Shown here piece by piece: positions 27,361 through 35,694 of a stretch of DNA of 64,000 nucleotides. The notes below the pieces were generated by a model. That model worked only from the letters and a program-made list of their open reading frames with translations, made no database searches and was not told the DNA's origin. The translations under genes were made by a program, and so were the position numbers. Numbering within the stretch: the first letter of the stretch is position 1; each line of letters begins with the position of its first letter. The DNA comes from Halomonas alimentaria (GTDB lineage: Bacteria; Pseudomonadota; Gammaproteobacteria; Pseudomonadales; Halomonadaceae): NCBI RefSeq assembly GCF_009902005.1, contig NZ_WUTT01000001.1:809601-873600 (forward strand), in the 5' to 3' direction.

Positions 27361-28680
27361 CTAGAACAGCAGGTTGGGCAGCCATAGCGCGATGCCCGGG
27401 AAGACGACGATCAGCGCCAGGCCAAGGATCTGCAGGGCCACGAAGGGCAGGGCAGAGCGGTAGATATCCACGATGGTGATCGACTTGGGCGCCACCGAGC
27501 GCATGTAGAACAGGTTGTAGCCGAAGGGGGGCGTCAGATAGGCCGACTGCATGCTGAGGATGAACAGCACGGCGAACCAGGTGGTGTCGAAGCCCAGGTC
27601 GCGCACGATGGGGATATACAGCGGTACCGTGATGAACAGGATGGCGAAATCATCCAGGAACATGCCGAGCACGAAGAAGCTGACCAGCATGAAAATGATC
27701 ACGGTGTAGGGCGAGAGCGAAAAGTCGTAGATGAAGTCGCTGATCATCATGCCCGCGCCCAGCCCCATATAGATGCGGCTGAAGAAGACCGCGGCGATGG
27801 CGATCCAGATCAGCATGCCGGTGATCTTGGTGGTGCTCAGCATCACGTAGCGCATCAGCTCCCAACTGAGCTTGCCGCGGGTGGCGGTGAGCAGCAGGGC
27901 GCCGGCGGCGCCCACGGCAGAGGCCTCGGAAGGGGAGGTGATGCCGCCGATGATGCAGCCCAGCACCGTGGCGACCAGCAGGCCCGGGGCGATGAGATGG
28001 CGCAGCGACTGGAGCTTTTCCCTGGCCGTGTAGCGCTCCTCCGGCGGGGCCGCAGGGCCGAGATCGGGATTGAGGCGACAGCGGATCAGGATGTAGACCA
28101 TGTAGATGCCTGCCAGCATCAGCCCCGGCATCAGGCCGGCGGCGAACAGCTTGCCGACCGATTCGCGGGCCAGGAAGGCATACACGATCATCAGCACGCT
28201 TGGAGGGATCAGGAAGCCCAGGGCGCCGCCGGCCATGATGGTGCCGGTGACCAGCCGCTTGTGGTAGCCACGCTTGAGCATGGCCGGCAGGGCGATGATG
28301 CCAAGGCTGACGGTGGCCGCGCCCGAGACGCCGGCCATGGCGGCGATCAGGGCACAGATCAGCACCGTGCCGACGCCGAGACCGCCGGGGGTGCTGCCCA
28401 TCAGCTTGTGGATCATGCCGAACAGGGCATCGGTGATGCCCGAACGCTCCAGCACCAGCCCCATGAAGATGAACAGCGGCAGGGAGACCAGCAGGAAGTT
28501 GTCCATGGCGCTGTAGGCAGAGGCCAGCAGCAGGTCCAGGCCGCCGGGGCCAAACATCAGGTAGGCGCTGCCCATGCCGGAGATCATCAGCGCCAAGGCC
28601 AGGGGGGCCCCCATCGCCATCAGCACCAGCATGGAGAGGAACATGATGGAGGTAATTGCCACGGGCTCGAGTTCAGCCAT
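27361..28680 (-). CDS. dctM: TRAP transporter large permease DctM
   Basis: A 439-residue DctM-type permease with about twelve helices. Characteristic parts are FLLVSLPLFIFMGLVLERSG, AAMAGVSGAATVSLGIIALP, AGGALGFLIPPSVLMIVYAF and TPPFGYNLFYMRSVAP. It moves the solute with sodium in DctP-dependent import. It is the last gene of a P-Q-M operon, 64 bases after dctQ. The genes follow the usual order and the terminator-like hairpin at 27308 ends the unit. Confidence 0.95.
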   Translation of the reverse strand: MAELEPVAITSIMFLSMLVLMAMGAPLALALMISGMGSAYLMFGPGGLDLLLASAYSAMDNFLLVSLPLFIFMGLVLERSGITDALFGMIHKLMGSTPGGLGVGTVLICALIAAMAGVSGAATVSLGIIALPAMLKRGYHKRLVTGTIMAGGALGFLIPPSVLMIVYAFLARESVGKLFAAGLMPGLMLAGIYMVYILIRCRLNPDLGPAAPPEERYTAREKLQSLRHLIAPGLLVATVLGCIIGGITSPSEASAVGAAGALLLTATRGKLSWELMRYVMLSTTKITGMLIWIAIAAVFFSRIYMGLGAGMMISDFIYDFSLSPYTVIIFMLVSFFVLGMFLDDFAILFITVPLYIPIVRDLGFDTTWFAVLFILSMQSAYLTPPFGYNLFYMRSVAPKSITIVDIYRSALPFVALQILGLALIVVFPGIALWLPNLLF

Positions 28681-28744
28681 GAGAAAGCCCTTGTTGCGAC
28701 GCGCGTGACGGCGTCAGTGGAGGGAAGACAGGAGGTATTGCCGC

Positions 28745-29290
28745 CTAGTGCTCGGCATCGTCGCGATCCTCGCGGGGGTCAACGAAGGCGACGCCGGCCA
28801 GCCGCAGCGCGGCGCGGACTCCCTCCGCCAGGCACTGCAGCATCAGCAGCCCCACGGCCAGGGGAATGGTGGCCTTGATGGGCCAGAGGGGCGGTTGCCA
28901 TACGCTGCGGTTGGAGTATTCGTCGATGCGCCAGGACTGGTAGGCGAAGTCGACCGCCATGTTCAGGACCACGCCCAGCACCACCAGCGCCAGCAGGAAG
29001 ATGACCAGGTCGCAGAAGGCCTGGGCGCGGCCCGGCAGCAGGCGGTAGATGACGTCGCTGCGGACATGACCCTGATGGCGCAGGGTATAGCTGCCCGCCA
29101 GGATACTCAGGGCGCCGAAGAACATCGTCGAGAGCTCGTGTCCCCAGATGGTGGGAGAGTTGAGCATATAGCGGGCGACGACCTCGTAGAGCAGGATGCC
29201 GATGATCCCCAGCGTCAGCCAGGAGGTAGCCCTCCCGACCCAGTCGGAAAGGCCATCCTGTGCTCTGAGATAGCGGGTGACCCTACTCAC
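28745..29290 (-). CDS. dctQ: TRAP transporter small permease DctQ
   Basis: A 181-residue four-helix DctQ subunit; typical parts are IIGILLYEVVARYMLNSPTI and FFGALSILAGSYTLRHQGHV. The start is a GTG at 29290 that lies inside the end of dctP, an 8-base overlap, with an AGGGGCGCC stretch upstream. It forms the scaffold of the TRAP membrane complex with DctM. Confidence 0.9.
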   Translation of the reverse strand: MSRVTRYLRAQDGLSDWVGRATSWLTLGIIGILLYEVVARYMLNSPTIWGHELSTMFFGALSILAGSYTLRHQGHVRSDVIYRLLPGRAQAFCDLVIFLLALVVLGVVLNMAVDFAYQSWRIDEYSNRSVWQPPLWPIKATIPLAVGLLMLQCLAEGVRAALRLAGVAFVDPREDRDDAEH

Positions 29291-30302
29291 TCAGGCGCCC
29301 CTGTTGAACGGCGTTGTCGATCAGGATCTCGATCGCCTGGGCGTTACGCTCGGACTTCTCGGCTTCCTCCTGCCAGATGGGCAGTGCCGCCTCCGCCAGA
29401 CGACGGGAGTCTTCCTCGGGGAGCGTGGCGAACTCGAACAGGGTGCCCTCATCGATGATCTGATGGTTGCCATCCTCGAGCCAGCGGTGGATCTCCTCCA
29501 GATAGCGGTCGATCTCGGTGGTGAGAATCTGGCGCTGCTCGTCGGACATCTTGTCCCAGGTGTTGGGGTTGATCAGAGCGGTCTCGATCCAGCCCGGGTT
29601 CAGCAGGTTGATATCGGTGTAGTGCTTGGCCACTTCGTTGAGCTTGAGCTGCTCATACTCGACCGGACCACCATAGACGGCGCCGTCGATCACGCCAGTC
29701 GAGAGGCTGACATAGAGCTCCTCGCCGGGCAGGAAGACGGTGGGAATATCGAACTTCTCGAGCACCGTGGCGATCGAGCTGGTGGCGCGGATGCGCATGC
29801 TCTTGAGGTCCTCGAGGCTGGTGACCGGTTCGCGGGTCAGCAGGCCGTAGTCGCTGCCGTAGCCGCGGCCGATCAGCTTGACGCCCTGCTCCGCGTAGGC
29901 CTCGCTGATCAGCTCGTCCAGCCCCTGGTTGGCAAAGATGTCGCGGGCCTCGTCGGCGCTGACCCAGGCGCCGGGAAGACCGGCCTCGATGGTGCCGATG
30001 CCCACCTGGCCGGGCCAGTAGCTGCCGACGCCGTGGGCCACATCGATGGTGCCGCGGGCCACCGCATCCACGAACTGATCGCTGTTGACCAGCTCGCCGC
30101 CGCGGAAGAACTGGATGCGCAGCGAGCCGTCGCTGGCCTCGCGTACGCGCTCGCGCAGGTCGGCGGCGATCTCGTCGACCTCCGTGCCATAGAAGGTATG
30201 CATCCTCAGGCGTACGGTATCGGCGTAGGCCACTTGGCTGGCCACGAGTGCGGCGGCGAGCGATGTCGCCAGCGTGCCTTTGATGAGCGTTGAACGTTTC
30301 AT
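29283..30302 (-). CDS. dctP: TRAP transporter periplasmic binding protein DctP
   Basis: A 339-residue exported DctP-type protein. The signal is MKRSTLIKGTLATSLAAALV up to SQVAYA. The mature part has LRMHTFYGTEVDEIAADLRE, FFRGGELVNSDQFVDAVARG, the ligand-arginine region SMRIRATSSIATVLEKF and GVIDGAVYGGPVEYEQLKLN. The conserved arginine in MRIRA usually pairs with a carboxylate, so an organic acid is expected. The ATG at 30302 has AGGGG upstream. The promoter region contains AT-rich tandem repeats at 30439-30569. Confidence 0.93.
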   Translation of the reverse strand: MKRSTLIKGTLATSLAAALVASQVAYADTVRLRMHTFYGTEVDEIAADLRERVREASDGSLRIQFFRGGELVNSDQFVDAVARGTIDVAHGVGSYWPGQVGIGTIEAGLPGAWVSADEARDIFANQGLDELISEAYAEQGVKLIGRGYGSDYGLLTREPVTSLEDLKSMRIRATSSIATVLEKFDIPTVFLPGEELYVSLSTGVIDGAVYGGPVEYEQLKLNEVAKHYTDINLLNPGWIETALINPNTWDKMSDEQRQILTTEIDRYLEEIHRWLEDGNHQIIDEGTLFEFATLPEEDSRRLAEAALPIWQEEAEKSERNAQAIEILIDNAVQQGRLSE

Positions 30303-30780
30303 GGGACCCCTCTGTTCCAGCAGTGGAAAGTTGTCGTTGTAGGCCCAGCGGGCCGGTACCAAGATGCGCTGCCAAGTTGAGTGAAGCACACGAAAGGTGA
30401 CCATTCCATAATAATTTCGACATTATGGGGATCATTTAGTCTAATGTTTAATTAGCCCGTTAATGTTTAATTAGCCTGTTAATGTTTAATTAGCCTGTTA
30501 ATGTTTAATTAGCCCGTTAATGTTAGTTGCCCCGTTAACGTTAGTTGCCCCGTTAATGTTGAATAAGGGTCGGTTAATGCCTCCCTTCACCATTGGTGAA
30601 CATCCTGGTGGAGCGCACCACCGGTAACTTCCAGGTGGTGCCGGAGGCGGCTGGGGCGCGTCGAGCAGCAAGAATGTCACCCACGCCAGATGTGAGGCGC
30701 CGGAGGTTCAACAAGGGGTAGACTGACCCGGCCATGTCGTGAACACGGCGTGGCCGTGTGATTGGAGGAGCGAGGACGGC
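30303..30780. other. 478-base divergent intergenic region
   Basis: The region between dctP and lhgO. It holds the promoters of two oppositely transcribed units and the tandem array at 30439-30569. A short frame through the array on the minus strand has a repetitive translation and is not regarded as a gene. Confidence 0.5.
30439..30569. repeat. AT-rich tandem repeat array (19- and 18-base units)
   Basis: A run of seven units: one degenerate, three of 19 bases (GTTAATGTTTAATTAGCCY, at 30459, 30478 and 30497), two of 18 bases (GTTAAYGTTAGTTGCCCC, at 30516 and 30534) and a last partial unit at 30552. Each begins GTTAA. The array lies in the divergent gap between dctP (starts 30302) and lhgO (starts 30781) and is far AT-richer than the surroundings. 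There are no spacers, so it is not CRISPR. It could be a set of regulator binding sites or a slippage-prone repeat. Confidence 0.85.
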
Positions 30781-31977
30781 ATGCACGATTTCATCATCAT
30801 CGGTGGCGGCATCCTGGGGATGTCCACCGCCATGCAGCTCAAGCAGGCCTACCCCGACAGCAGGATGCTGCTGCTGGAGAAGGAGTCCGGCCCGGCCCGC
30901 CACCAGACCGGCCACAACAGCGGGGTGATCCACGCCGGGGTCTACTACACCCCGGGTAGCCTCAAGGCGCGCTTCTGTCTGGAGGGCAACCGCGCCACCA
31001 AGGCGTTCTGCGACGAGCAGGGCATCGCCTACGACACCTGCGGCAAGCTGCTGGTGGCGACCAGCGAACTCGAGATGCAGCGCATGGAGGCGCTGTGGGA
31101 GCGGACCGCCGCCAACGGCCTGGAACGCGAGTGGCTCTCCGCCGAGGCGCTGGCCGAGCGCGAACCCAATATCACCGGGCTGGGGGGAATCTTCGTGCCC
31201 TCCAGCGGCATCGTCGACTATGCCGCGGTGACCCGGGCCATGGCCGCCGAGTTCGAGCGGCTGGGTGGCGAGATCCGCTACGACGCCGAGGTCAGCGCCC
31301 TCAATGAGCGCCGCCAGGAGGTGGTGGTGACCAGCGGCGCCGGCGAGTTCACCGGTCGTTATCTGGTGACCTGTTCGGGATTGATGGCCGATCGGGTGGT
31401 GCGCATGCTGGGCCACGATCCGGGGTTCACCATCTGTCCCTTCCGTGGCGAGTACTATCGGCTGCCGGACCGCCTCAGTCGTATCGTCAATCATCTGATC
31501 TACCCGATCCCCGACCCCTCCATGCCGTTCCTGGGCGTGCATCTGACGCGGATGATCGACGGCAGTGTCACCGTGGGTCCCAATGCGGTGCTGGCCTTCA
31601 AGCGTGAGGGGTATCGGCGGCGCGACGTATCCCCACGGGACCTGGCACAGATGCTGACCGATCCCGGGATCCTCAGGGTGCTGGGCCGCAACCTGCGCCC
31701 GGGGCTTCAGGAGATGAAGAACTCCCTGCACAGGCGCGGCTATCTCGAGCTGGTGCGCAAGTACTGCCCCAGCCTGACCCTCGATGACCTCGAGCCGTGG
31801 CCGGCCGGCGTGCGCGCCCAGGCGGTGTCGCGGGATGGCAGGCTGGTGGACGACTTCCTGTTCGTGAACACCCGGCGGACCCTCAACGTGGGCAACGCCC
31901 CGTCGCCTGCGGCCACCTCGGCACTGCCCATCGGGGCGCATATCGTCGAGCAGGTGAAGGCCATGGTGGAGGGCTGA
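30781..31977 (+). CDS. lhgO: L-2-hydroxyglutarate oxidase
   Basis: A 398-residue FAD-dependent oxidoreductase of the DAO/LhgO family. It oxidises L-2-hydroxyglutarate to 2-oxoglutarate and feeds electrons to the membrane quinone pool. The dinucleotide fold is at the start (DFIIIGGGILGMSTAMQLKQ); HQTGHNSGVIHAGVYYTPGS and GVHLTRMIDGSVTVGPNAVL are specific family blocks. The ATG at 30781 is chosen over 30739 because GGAGGAGCGAGG precedes it and the FAD motif must begin near residue 5. The next gene in the same direction, 160 bases on, is a TAXI binding protein, and dctPQM lies divergent, so its substrate may be imported by one of these carriers. Confidence 0.93.
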   Translation: MHDFIIIGGGILGMSTAMQLKQAYPDSRMLLLEKESGPARHQTGHNSGVIHAGVYYTPGSLKARFCLEGNRATKAFCDEQGIAYDTCGKLLVATSELEMQRMEALWERTAANGLEREWLSAEALAEREPNITGLGGIFVPSSGIVDYAAVTRAMAAEFERLGGEIRYDAEVSALNERRQEVVVTSGAGEFTGRYLVTCSGLMADRVVRMLGHDPGFTICPFRGEYYRLPDRLSRIVNHLIYPIPDPSMPFLGVHLTRMIDGSVTVGPNAVLAFKREGYRRRDVSPRDLAQMLTDPGILRVLGRNLRPGLQEMKNSLHRRGYLELVRKYCPSLTLDDLEPWPAGVRAQAVSRDGRLVDDFLFVNTRRTLNVGNAPSPAATSALPIGAHIVEQVKAMVEG

Positions 31978-32137
31978 AACCGCGCCGCGACCATGGTGGC
32001 ATTGCCGAAATTCCCGGAAAACGTAGAAATCAGGGGGTTGGGCTCTCACGCTGCTCGCGTGCTAGCTTGAGTCTGGACGTCGACCCGGCGTCGACAACGA
32101 CAATACGACAACCTGGTTCCAGGACCGGAGGAATGCC

Positions 32138-33100
32138 ATGAAAGCCATGAAGTATGCCGTCGCCGCCTCGCTGATCGCGACGGCCCCGCTGGCGTCCGCC
32201 CAGCAGCTCTCCATCGCCACCGGCGGTACCGGCGGCACCTACTACCCGCTGGGCGGTGGCCTGGCCGAGATGATCGGCAAGCACCTCGAGGGCTATGAGG
32301 CCGTGGCCGAGGTCACCGGCGCCTCGGTGGAAAACATGGGCCTGGTGTGGCGCGGCGACTCCGACCTCGCCCTGGCCCTGGCCGATACCGTCTACCAGGC
32401 CTACAGCGGCACCGGCGACTTCGAGGGCCGCCAGCTCGAGAACATCCGCGCACTGGCCTCGGTCTACCCCAACGCCGTGCAGCTCGTCACCCTGGCCGAC
32501 TCCGGCATCGAGAGCCTCTCCGACCTCGAGGGAGAGGTGGTCTCCGTAGGCGCGCCGGGCAGTGGTACCGAACTCAACGCCCGGGCACTGCTCGAGGCCA
32601 ACGGCATCACCTACGATGACTTCGACCCGCGGCGCTTGAACTTCAACGAGACCGCCGATGCCATCCGAGACGGTGACATCGCCGCCGGCTTCTGGAGCGT
32701 GGGGCCGCCCACCAGCTCGATCATGAACCTGGCCACCACCCGCGACATCCGCCTCATCGGCCTCAGTGACGAGGAGGTGGCTAACGCCCGCGAGGAGGTC
32801 TCGGTGTTCGCCCCCTACGAGCTGCGCGCCGGCCTCTATGAGGGCATGGAAGAGGGCGTGCAGAGCATCGGCATCCCCAACGTGCTGGCGGTGAGCAGCG
32901 AGATGGACGAGGAGCTCGCCTACCAGATCACCAAGATGCTTTTCGAGCGCACCGACGAGCTGATCGAGGTGCACCCGGCGGCCAACGACACCACCGTGGA
33001 GTTCAGCGTCAACTCCACGCCGATCGCCTTCCACCCCGGCGCACTGCGCTACTACGAGGAGATCGGCGCCGAGGTCCAGGACCACCAGCGTCCTGAATGA
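32138..33100 (+). CDS. TAXI-family TRAP transporter binding protein
   Basis: A 320-residue exported TAXI (TRAP-associated extracytoplasmic immunogenic) protein. The signal is MKAMKYAVAASLIATAPLAS with cleavage after AQ. The family blocks are SIATGGTGGTYYPLGGGLAE, VGAPGSGTELNARALLEANG and AGFWSVGPPTSSIMNLATT. It captures a solute, usually a carboxylate such as glutamate or a C5 acid, for the fused permease two genes downstream. The ATG at 32138 has GGAGGAATGCC upstream. Its stop overlaps the next start by ATGA. Confidence 0.93.
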   Translation: MKAMKYAVAASLIATAPLASAQQLSIATGGTGGTYYPLGGGLAEMIGKHLEGYEAVAEVTGASVENMGLVWRGDSDLALALADTVYQAYSGTGDFEGRQLENIRALASVYPNAVQLVTLADSGIESLSDLEGEVVSVGAPGSGTELNARALLEANGITYDDFDPRRLNFNETADAIRDGDIAAGFWSVGPPTSSIMNLATTRDIRLIGLSDEEVANAREEVSVFAPYELRAGLYEGMEEGVQSIGIPNVLAVSSEMDEELAYQITKMLFERTDELIEVHPAANDTTVEFSVNSTPIAFHPGALRYYEEIGAEVQDHQRPE

Positions 33101-33597
33101 TGCGTGACTTGCGCCTGACAGCAGGGCGGGCCCGACTGCCCGCCCTGCTGCTGTGTGCGGGCCTCGTCCTGGCCGGTCCCGTGGCCGGCCAGGACGAGGC
33201 CCGCCTGGTGGTGAGCAACGAGACGGGCGAGCCCCTGGTGACTCTGCCGATGGCCGAGGGCGAGGGGTGGTGCCTGGAGTGGAACCACTCGGTGGAGGGC
33301 TTCGCGGTCCTCGACTGCTATCGCCACAGCGACGGGCGCATGGTGCTCGAACGCAGCCACCTGCCCGACTTCGCCGCGGGGCTCGACCATGTCCCCGGCC
33401 GCGGTCGCCAGGTCTCGGACGGCGAGGGTGGCTACTGGATCGAGGACCTCGACGAGCCGGTGCCGGGCAACGCCTATCGCCTGCGGGTGGGCGGCCCTGC
33501 CGTCGACCACCGCCTGGTGGTGGACGACGAGCGCATCAGCTTGAGCCGGTTGGCGGCAGACCAGCCGGTCACCGTGCGCCTGGTTTCACCTGAATAA
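33097..33597 (+). CDS. DUF1850 protein of TAXI TRAP operon
   Basis: A 166-residue protein with an N-terminal hydrophobic signal or anchor (LPALLLCAGLVLAGPVAG) and a mostly beta domain: PMAEGEGWCLEWNHSVEGFA, CYRHSDGRMVLERSHLPDF and AYRLRVGGPAVDHRLVV. The pattern WCLEWNHSVEG matches DUF1850, a family nearly always coded between TAXI binding protein and fused permease. It overlaps the binding-protein gene by four bases. It presumably is an accessory of the TAXI carrier; its function is not known. Confidence 0.85.
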   Translation: MMRDLRLTAGRARLPALLLCAGLVLAGPVAGQDEARLVVSNETGEPLVTLPMAEGEGWCLEWNHSVEGFAVLDCYRHSDGRMVLERSHLPDFAAGLDHVPGRGRQVSDGEGGYWIEDLDEPVPGNAYRLRVGGPAVDHRLVVDDERISLSRLAADQPVTVRLVSPE

Positions 33598-33633
33598 GCC
33601 TTCTCCTGAATGAACCTTCACCTGGACTGACTC

Positions 33634-35634
33634 ATGAGTGAATCGGGCAATTCCCCCATCGTCCCCGGCAGCCAGGCGAACCATGCCCGGCCGGTGCTGT
33701 GGCTGATCACCCTGGTGGCGGTGGGCCTGTCGCTGTTCCAGCTCTACTCCGCCGGCATCGAGCCGCTGGGGCTGTTCTACCAGCGCAGCATCCACCTGAT
33801 GCTGATCATGATGCTGGCCTTCCTGATGTTTCCGGTGTTCGGCCCGCGGCGGCCACGCGGGATCATCGGCTGGCTGCTCGACGCCACCTTCTTCGCCGGG
33901 GCCCTGGTGACCGGCGGCTACCTGGTGCTCTACCTCGACGAGATCATCAACCGTGCCGGCTTCTGGAGCCAGACCGACATCGTGGTCGGCTGTATCGCCA
34001 CCGTTACCGTGCTGGAGGCGGCGCGCCGCGCGGTGGGCCTGGGCATGACGGTGATCGGGGTGATCGCGCTCCTCTACGCCTTCGCCGGCCCGCGCGGCGA
34101 CCTCCCGTGGCTGGGCCAGTGGCTGCCCGGCATCCTGGAGCATCGCGGCTACAGCCTGGACCGTCTGGTGGGCCAGCTCTACCTGGGGCAGGAGGGCATC
34201 TTCGGCCTGCCCATGGGGGTGGCGGCCACCTATATCTTCATCTTCGTGCTGTTCGGCGCCTTCCTCGAGATCACCGGCGCCGGCAGGTTCTTCATCGACC
34301 TGGCCTATGCCGCCACCGGTCGCCAGCGTGGCGGGCCGGCCAAGGCCGCGGTGATCGCCTCGGCGGGGATGGGGTCGATCTCCGGCAGTGCCATCGCCAA
34401 CGTGGTGACCACCGGCGCCTTCACCATTCCGCTGATGAAGCGCCTGGGCTACAAGCCCCACCAGGCCGGCGGCATCGAGGCGGCGGCCTCCACCGGCGGG
34501 CAGATCATGCCGCCGCTGATGGGGGCCGGCGCCTTCCTGATCGCCGAGTACACCCGGATGCCCTACCTGGAGGTGGTCAAGGTCAGCATCCTGCCGGCGA
34601 TCATGTACTTCGGCACCGTCTACCTGTTCGTGCATATCATCGCCCTCAAGCAGGGCATGCAGGGGATGGCGAGGAGCGAGCTGCCCCAGATGCGCGACGT
34701 GATGGGCTACGGCTGGCACTTCCTGCTGCCGCTGGCGGTGCTGGTGTGGCTGCTGGTGATGAACATGTCGCCGATGCGGGTGGGCTATTTTGCCATCCTC
34801 ACCATGCTCGCCGTGGCGGTACTGCGCTTCCTGGTGTGGTTCTTCCTCGTCGCGCCGAAACAGGGTGAGCCGGTGACCGGGGAGCGGCTCCTTGCCGCCA
34901 CCCGCAGTGGACTGGTGAAGCTGCTCGGCGGTCTGGAGCTGGGCGCGCGCAATGCCGTGGCGGTCTCCATGGCCTGCGCGGTGGCCGGCATCATCGTCGG
35001 TGTGGTGGGGCTGACCGGCCTGGGGCTGAAGTTCTCCTCCATGATGCTGGCCTTCTCGGGAGGCAACCTGCTGCTGGCGCTGATCATGGTGCTGCTGGCC
35101 AGCCTGGTGCTGGGCATGGGCCTGCCGGTGACCGCCAGCTACATCGTGCTGATCGTGCTGGTGGGGCCGGCGCTCACCGCGGAGTTCGGCGTACCGCTGC
35201 TGATCGCCCACCTGGTGGTGTTCTGGTACTCCCAGGACTCCAACGTCACGCCACCCATCGCCCTGGCCGGCTTCGCCGGGGCGGCTATCGCCGGCGCCAA
35301 GCCGATGGAGACGGGCTTCCAGGCCTGGAAGTTCGCCAAGGGGCTCTACCTGATCCCGCTGTTCATGGTCTACAACCCGGAGATCATCATGGGCGGGCCC
35401 TGGCCACTGCTGATCTGGACGGCATTGACCGGCTTCCTTGCCCTGGCGGCCTTCGCGGCGGCGCTGGAGGGGTATCTGTTCGCTCGCATGGGCTGGGCGC
35501 TGCGGGTGCTGCTGCTGCCGGCTATCGTGGCGGTGTTCTACCCCAGCCTGATGGTGGAAGCCGTCGGCGCCGCGGTGATGCTGGCGGTGATCGTTGCCAA
35601 CTGGCTTTCGAGCAGGCGGGGCGCGACGGCCTGA
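33634..35634 (+). CDS. TAXI TRAP transporter fused permease (4TM/12TM)
   Basis: A 666-residue fused permease: an N-terminal DctQ-like part (about residues 20-150) joined to a DctM-like part. Typical blocks are FGAFLEITGAGRFFIDLAYA, ASAGMGSISGSAIANVVTTG, GGIEAAASTGGQIMPPLMGA and GLPVTASYIVLIVLVGPAL. The QSD-containing FWYSQDSNVTPPIALAGFAG is common to TAXI permeases. It lies 36 bases after the DUF1850 gene and ends the operon with a strong terminator-like hairpin. Confidence 0.94.
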   Translation: MSESGNSPIVPGSQANHARPVLWLITLVAVGLSLFQLYSAGIEPLGLFYQRSIHLMLIMMLAFLMFPVFGPRRPRGIIGWLLDATFFAGALVTGGYLVLYLDEIINRAGFWSQTDIVVGCIATVTVLEAARRAVGLGMTVIGVIALLYAFAGPRGDLPWLGQWLPGILEHRGYSLDRLVGQLYLGQEGIFGLPMGVAATYIFIFVLFGAFLEITGAGRFFIDLAYAATGRQRGGPAKAAVIASAGMGSISGSAIANVVTTGAFTIPLMKRLGYKPHQAGGIEAAASTGGQIMPPLMGAGAFLIAEYTRMPYLEVVKVSILPAIMYFGTVYLFVHIIALKQGMQGMARSELPQMRDVMGYGWHFLLPLAVLVWLLVMNMSPMRVGYFAILTMLAVAVLRFLVWFFLVAPKQGEPVTGERLLAATRSGLVKLLGGLELGARNAVAVSMACAVAGIIVGVVGLTGLGLKFSSMMLAFSGGNLLLALIMVLLASLVLGMGLPVTASYIVLIVLVGPALTAEFGVPLLIAHLVVFWYSQDSNVTPPIALAGFAGAAIAGAKPMETGFQAWKFAKGLYLIPLFMVYNPEIIMGGPWPLLIWTALTGFLALAAFAAALEGYLFARMGWALRVLLLPAIVAVFYPSLMVEAVGAAVMLAVIVANWLSSRRGATA

Positions 35635-35639
35635 CACAC

Positions 35640-35671
35640 GAAGGCCCGCCCGGAGAACCGGGCGGGCCTTC
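35640..35671. terminator. Bidirectional terminator-like hairpin
   Basis: A perfect 14-bp stem GAAGGCCCGCCCGG/CCGGGCGGGCCTTC with an AGAA loop between convergent genes: the TRAP permease stop at 35634 and the lipoprotein stop at 35695. No long T run, but the stem is very stable. Confidence 0.75.
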
Positions 35672-35694
35672 GTGGCGTGGTCGCGGGGCGAGGC

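Noticed and set aside
30439..30569. CRISPR array
   Set aside because: The units are directly adjacent, 18-19 bases long, with no unique spacers and no cas genes nearby.
30498..30680. A 60-codon minus-strand frame through the tandem repeats, with a repetitive Asn/Gly peptide
   Set aside because: The peptide is only a translation of the repeat; there is no ribosome site or family match.
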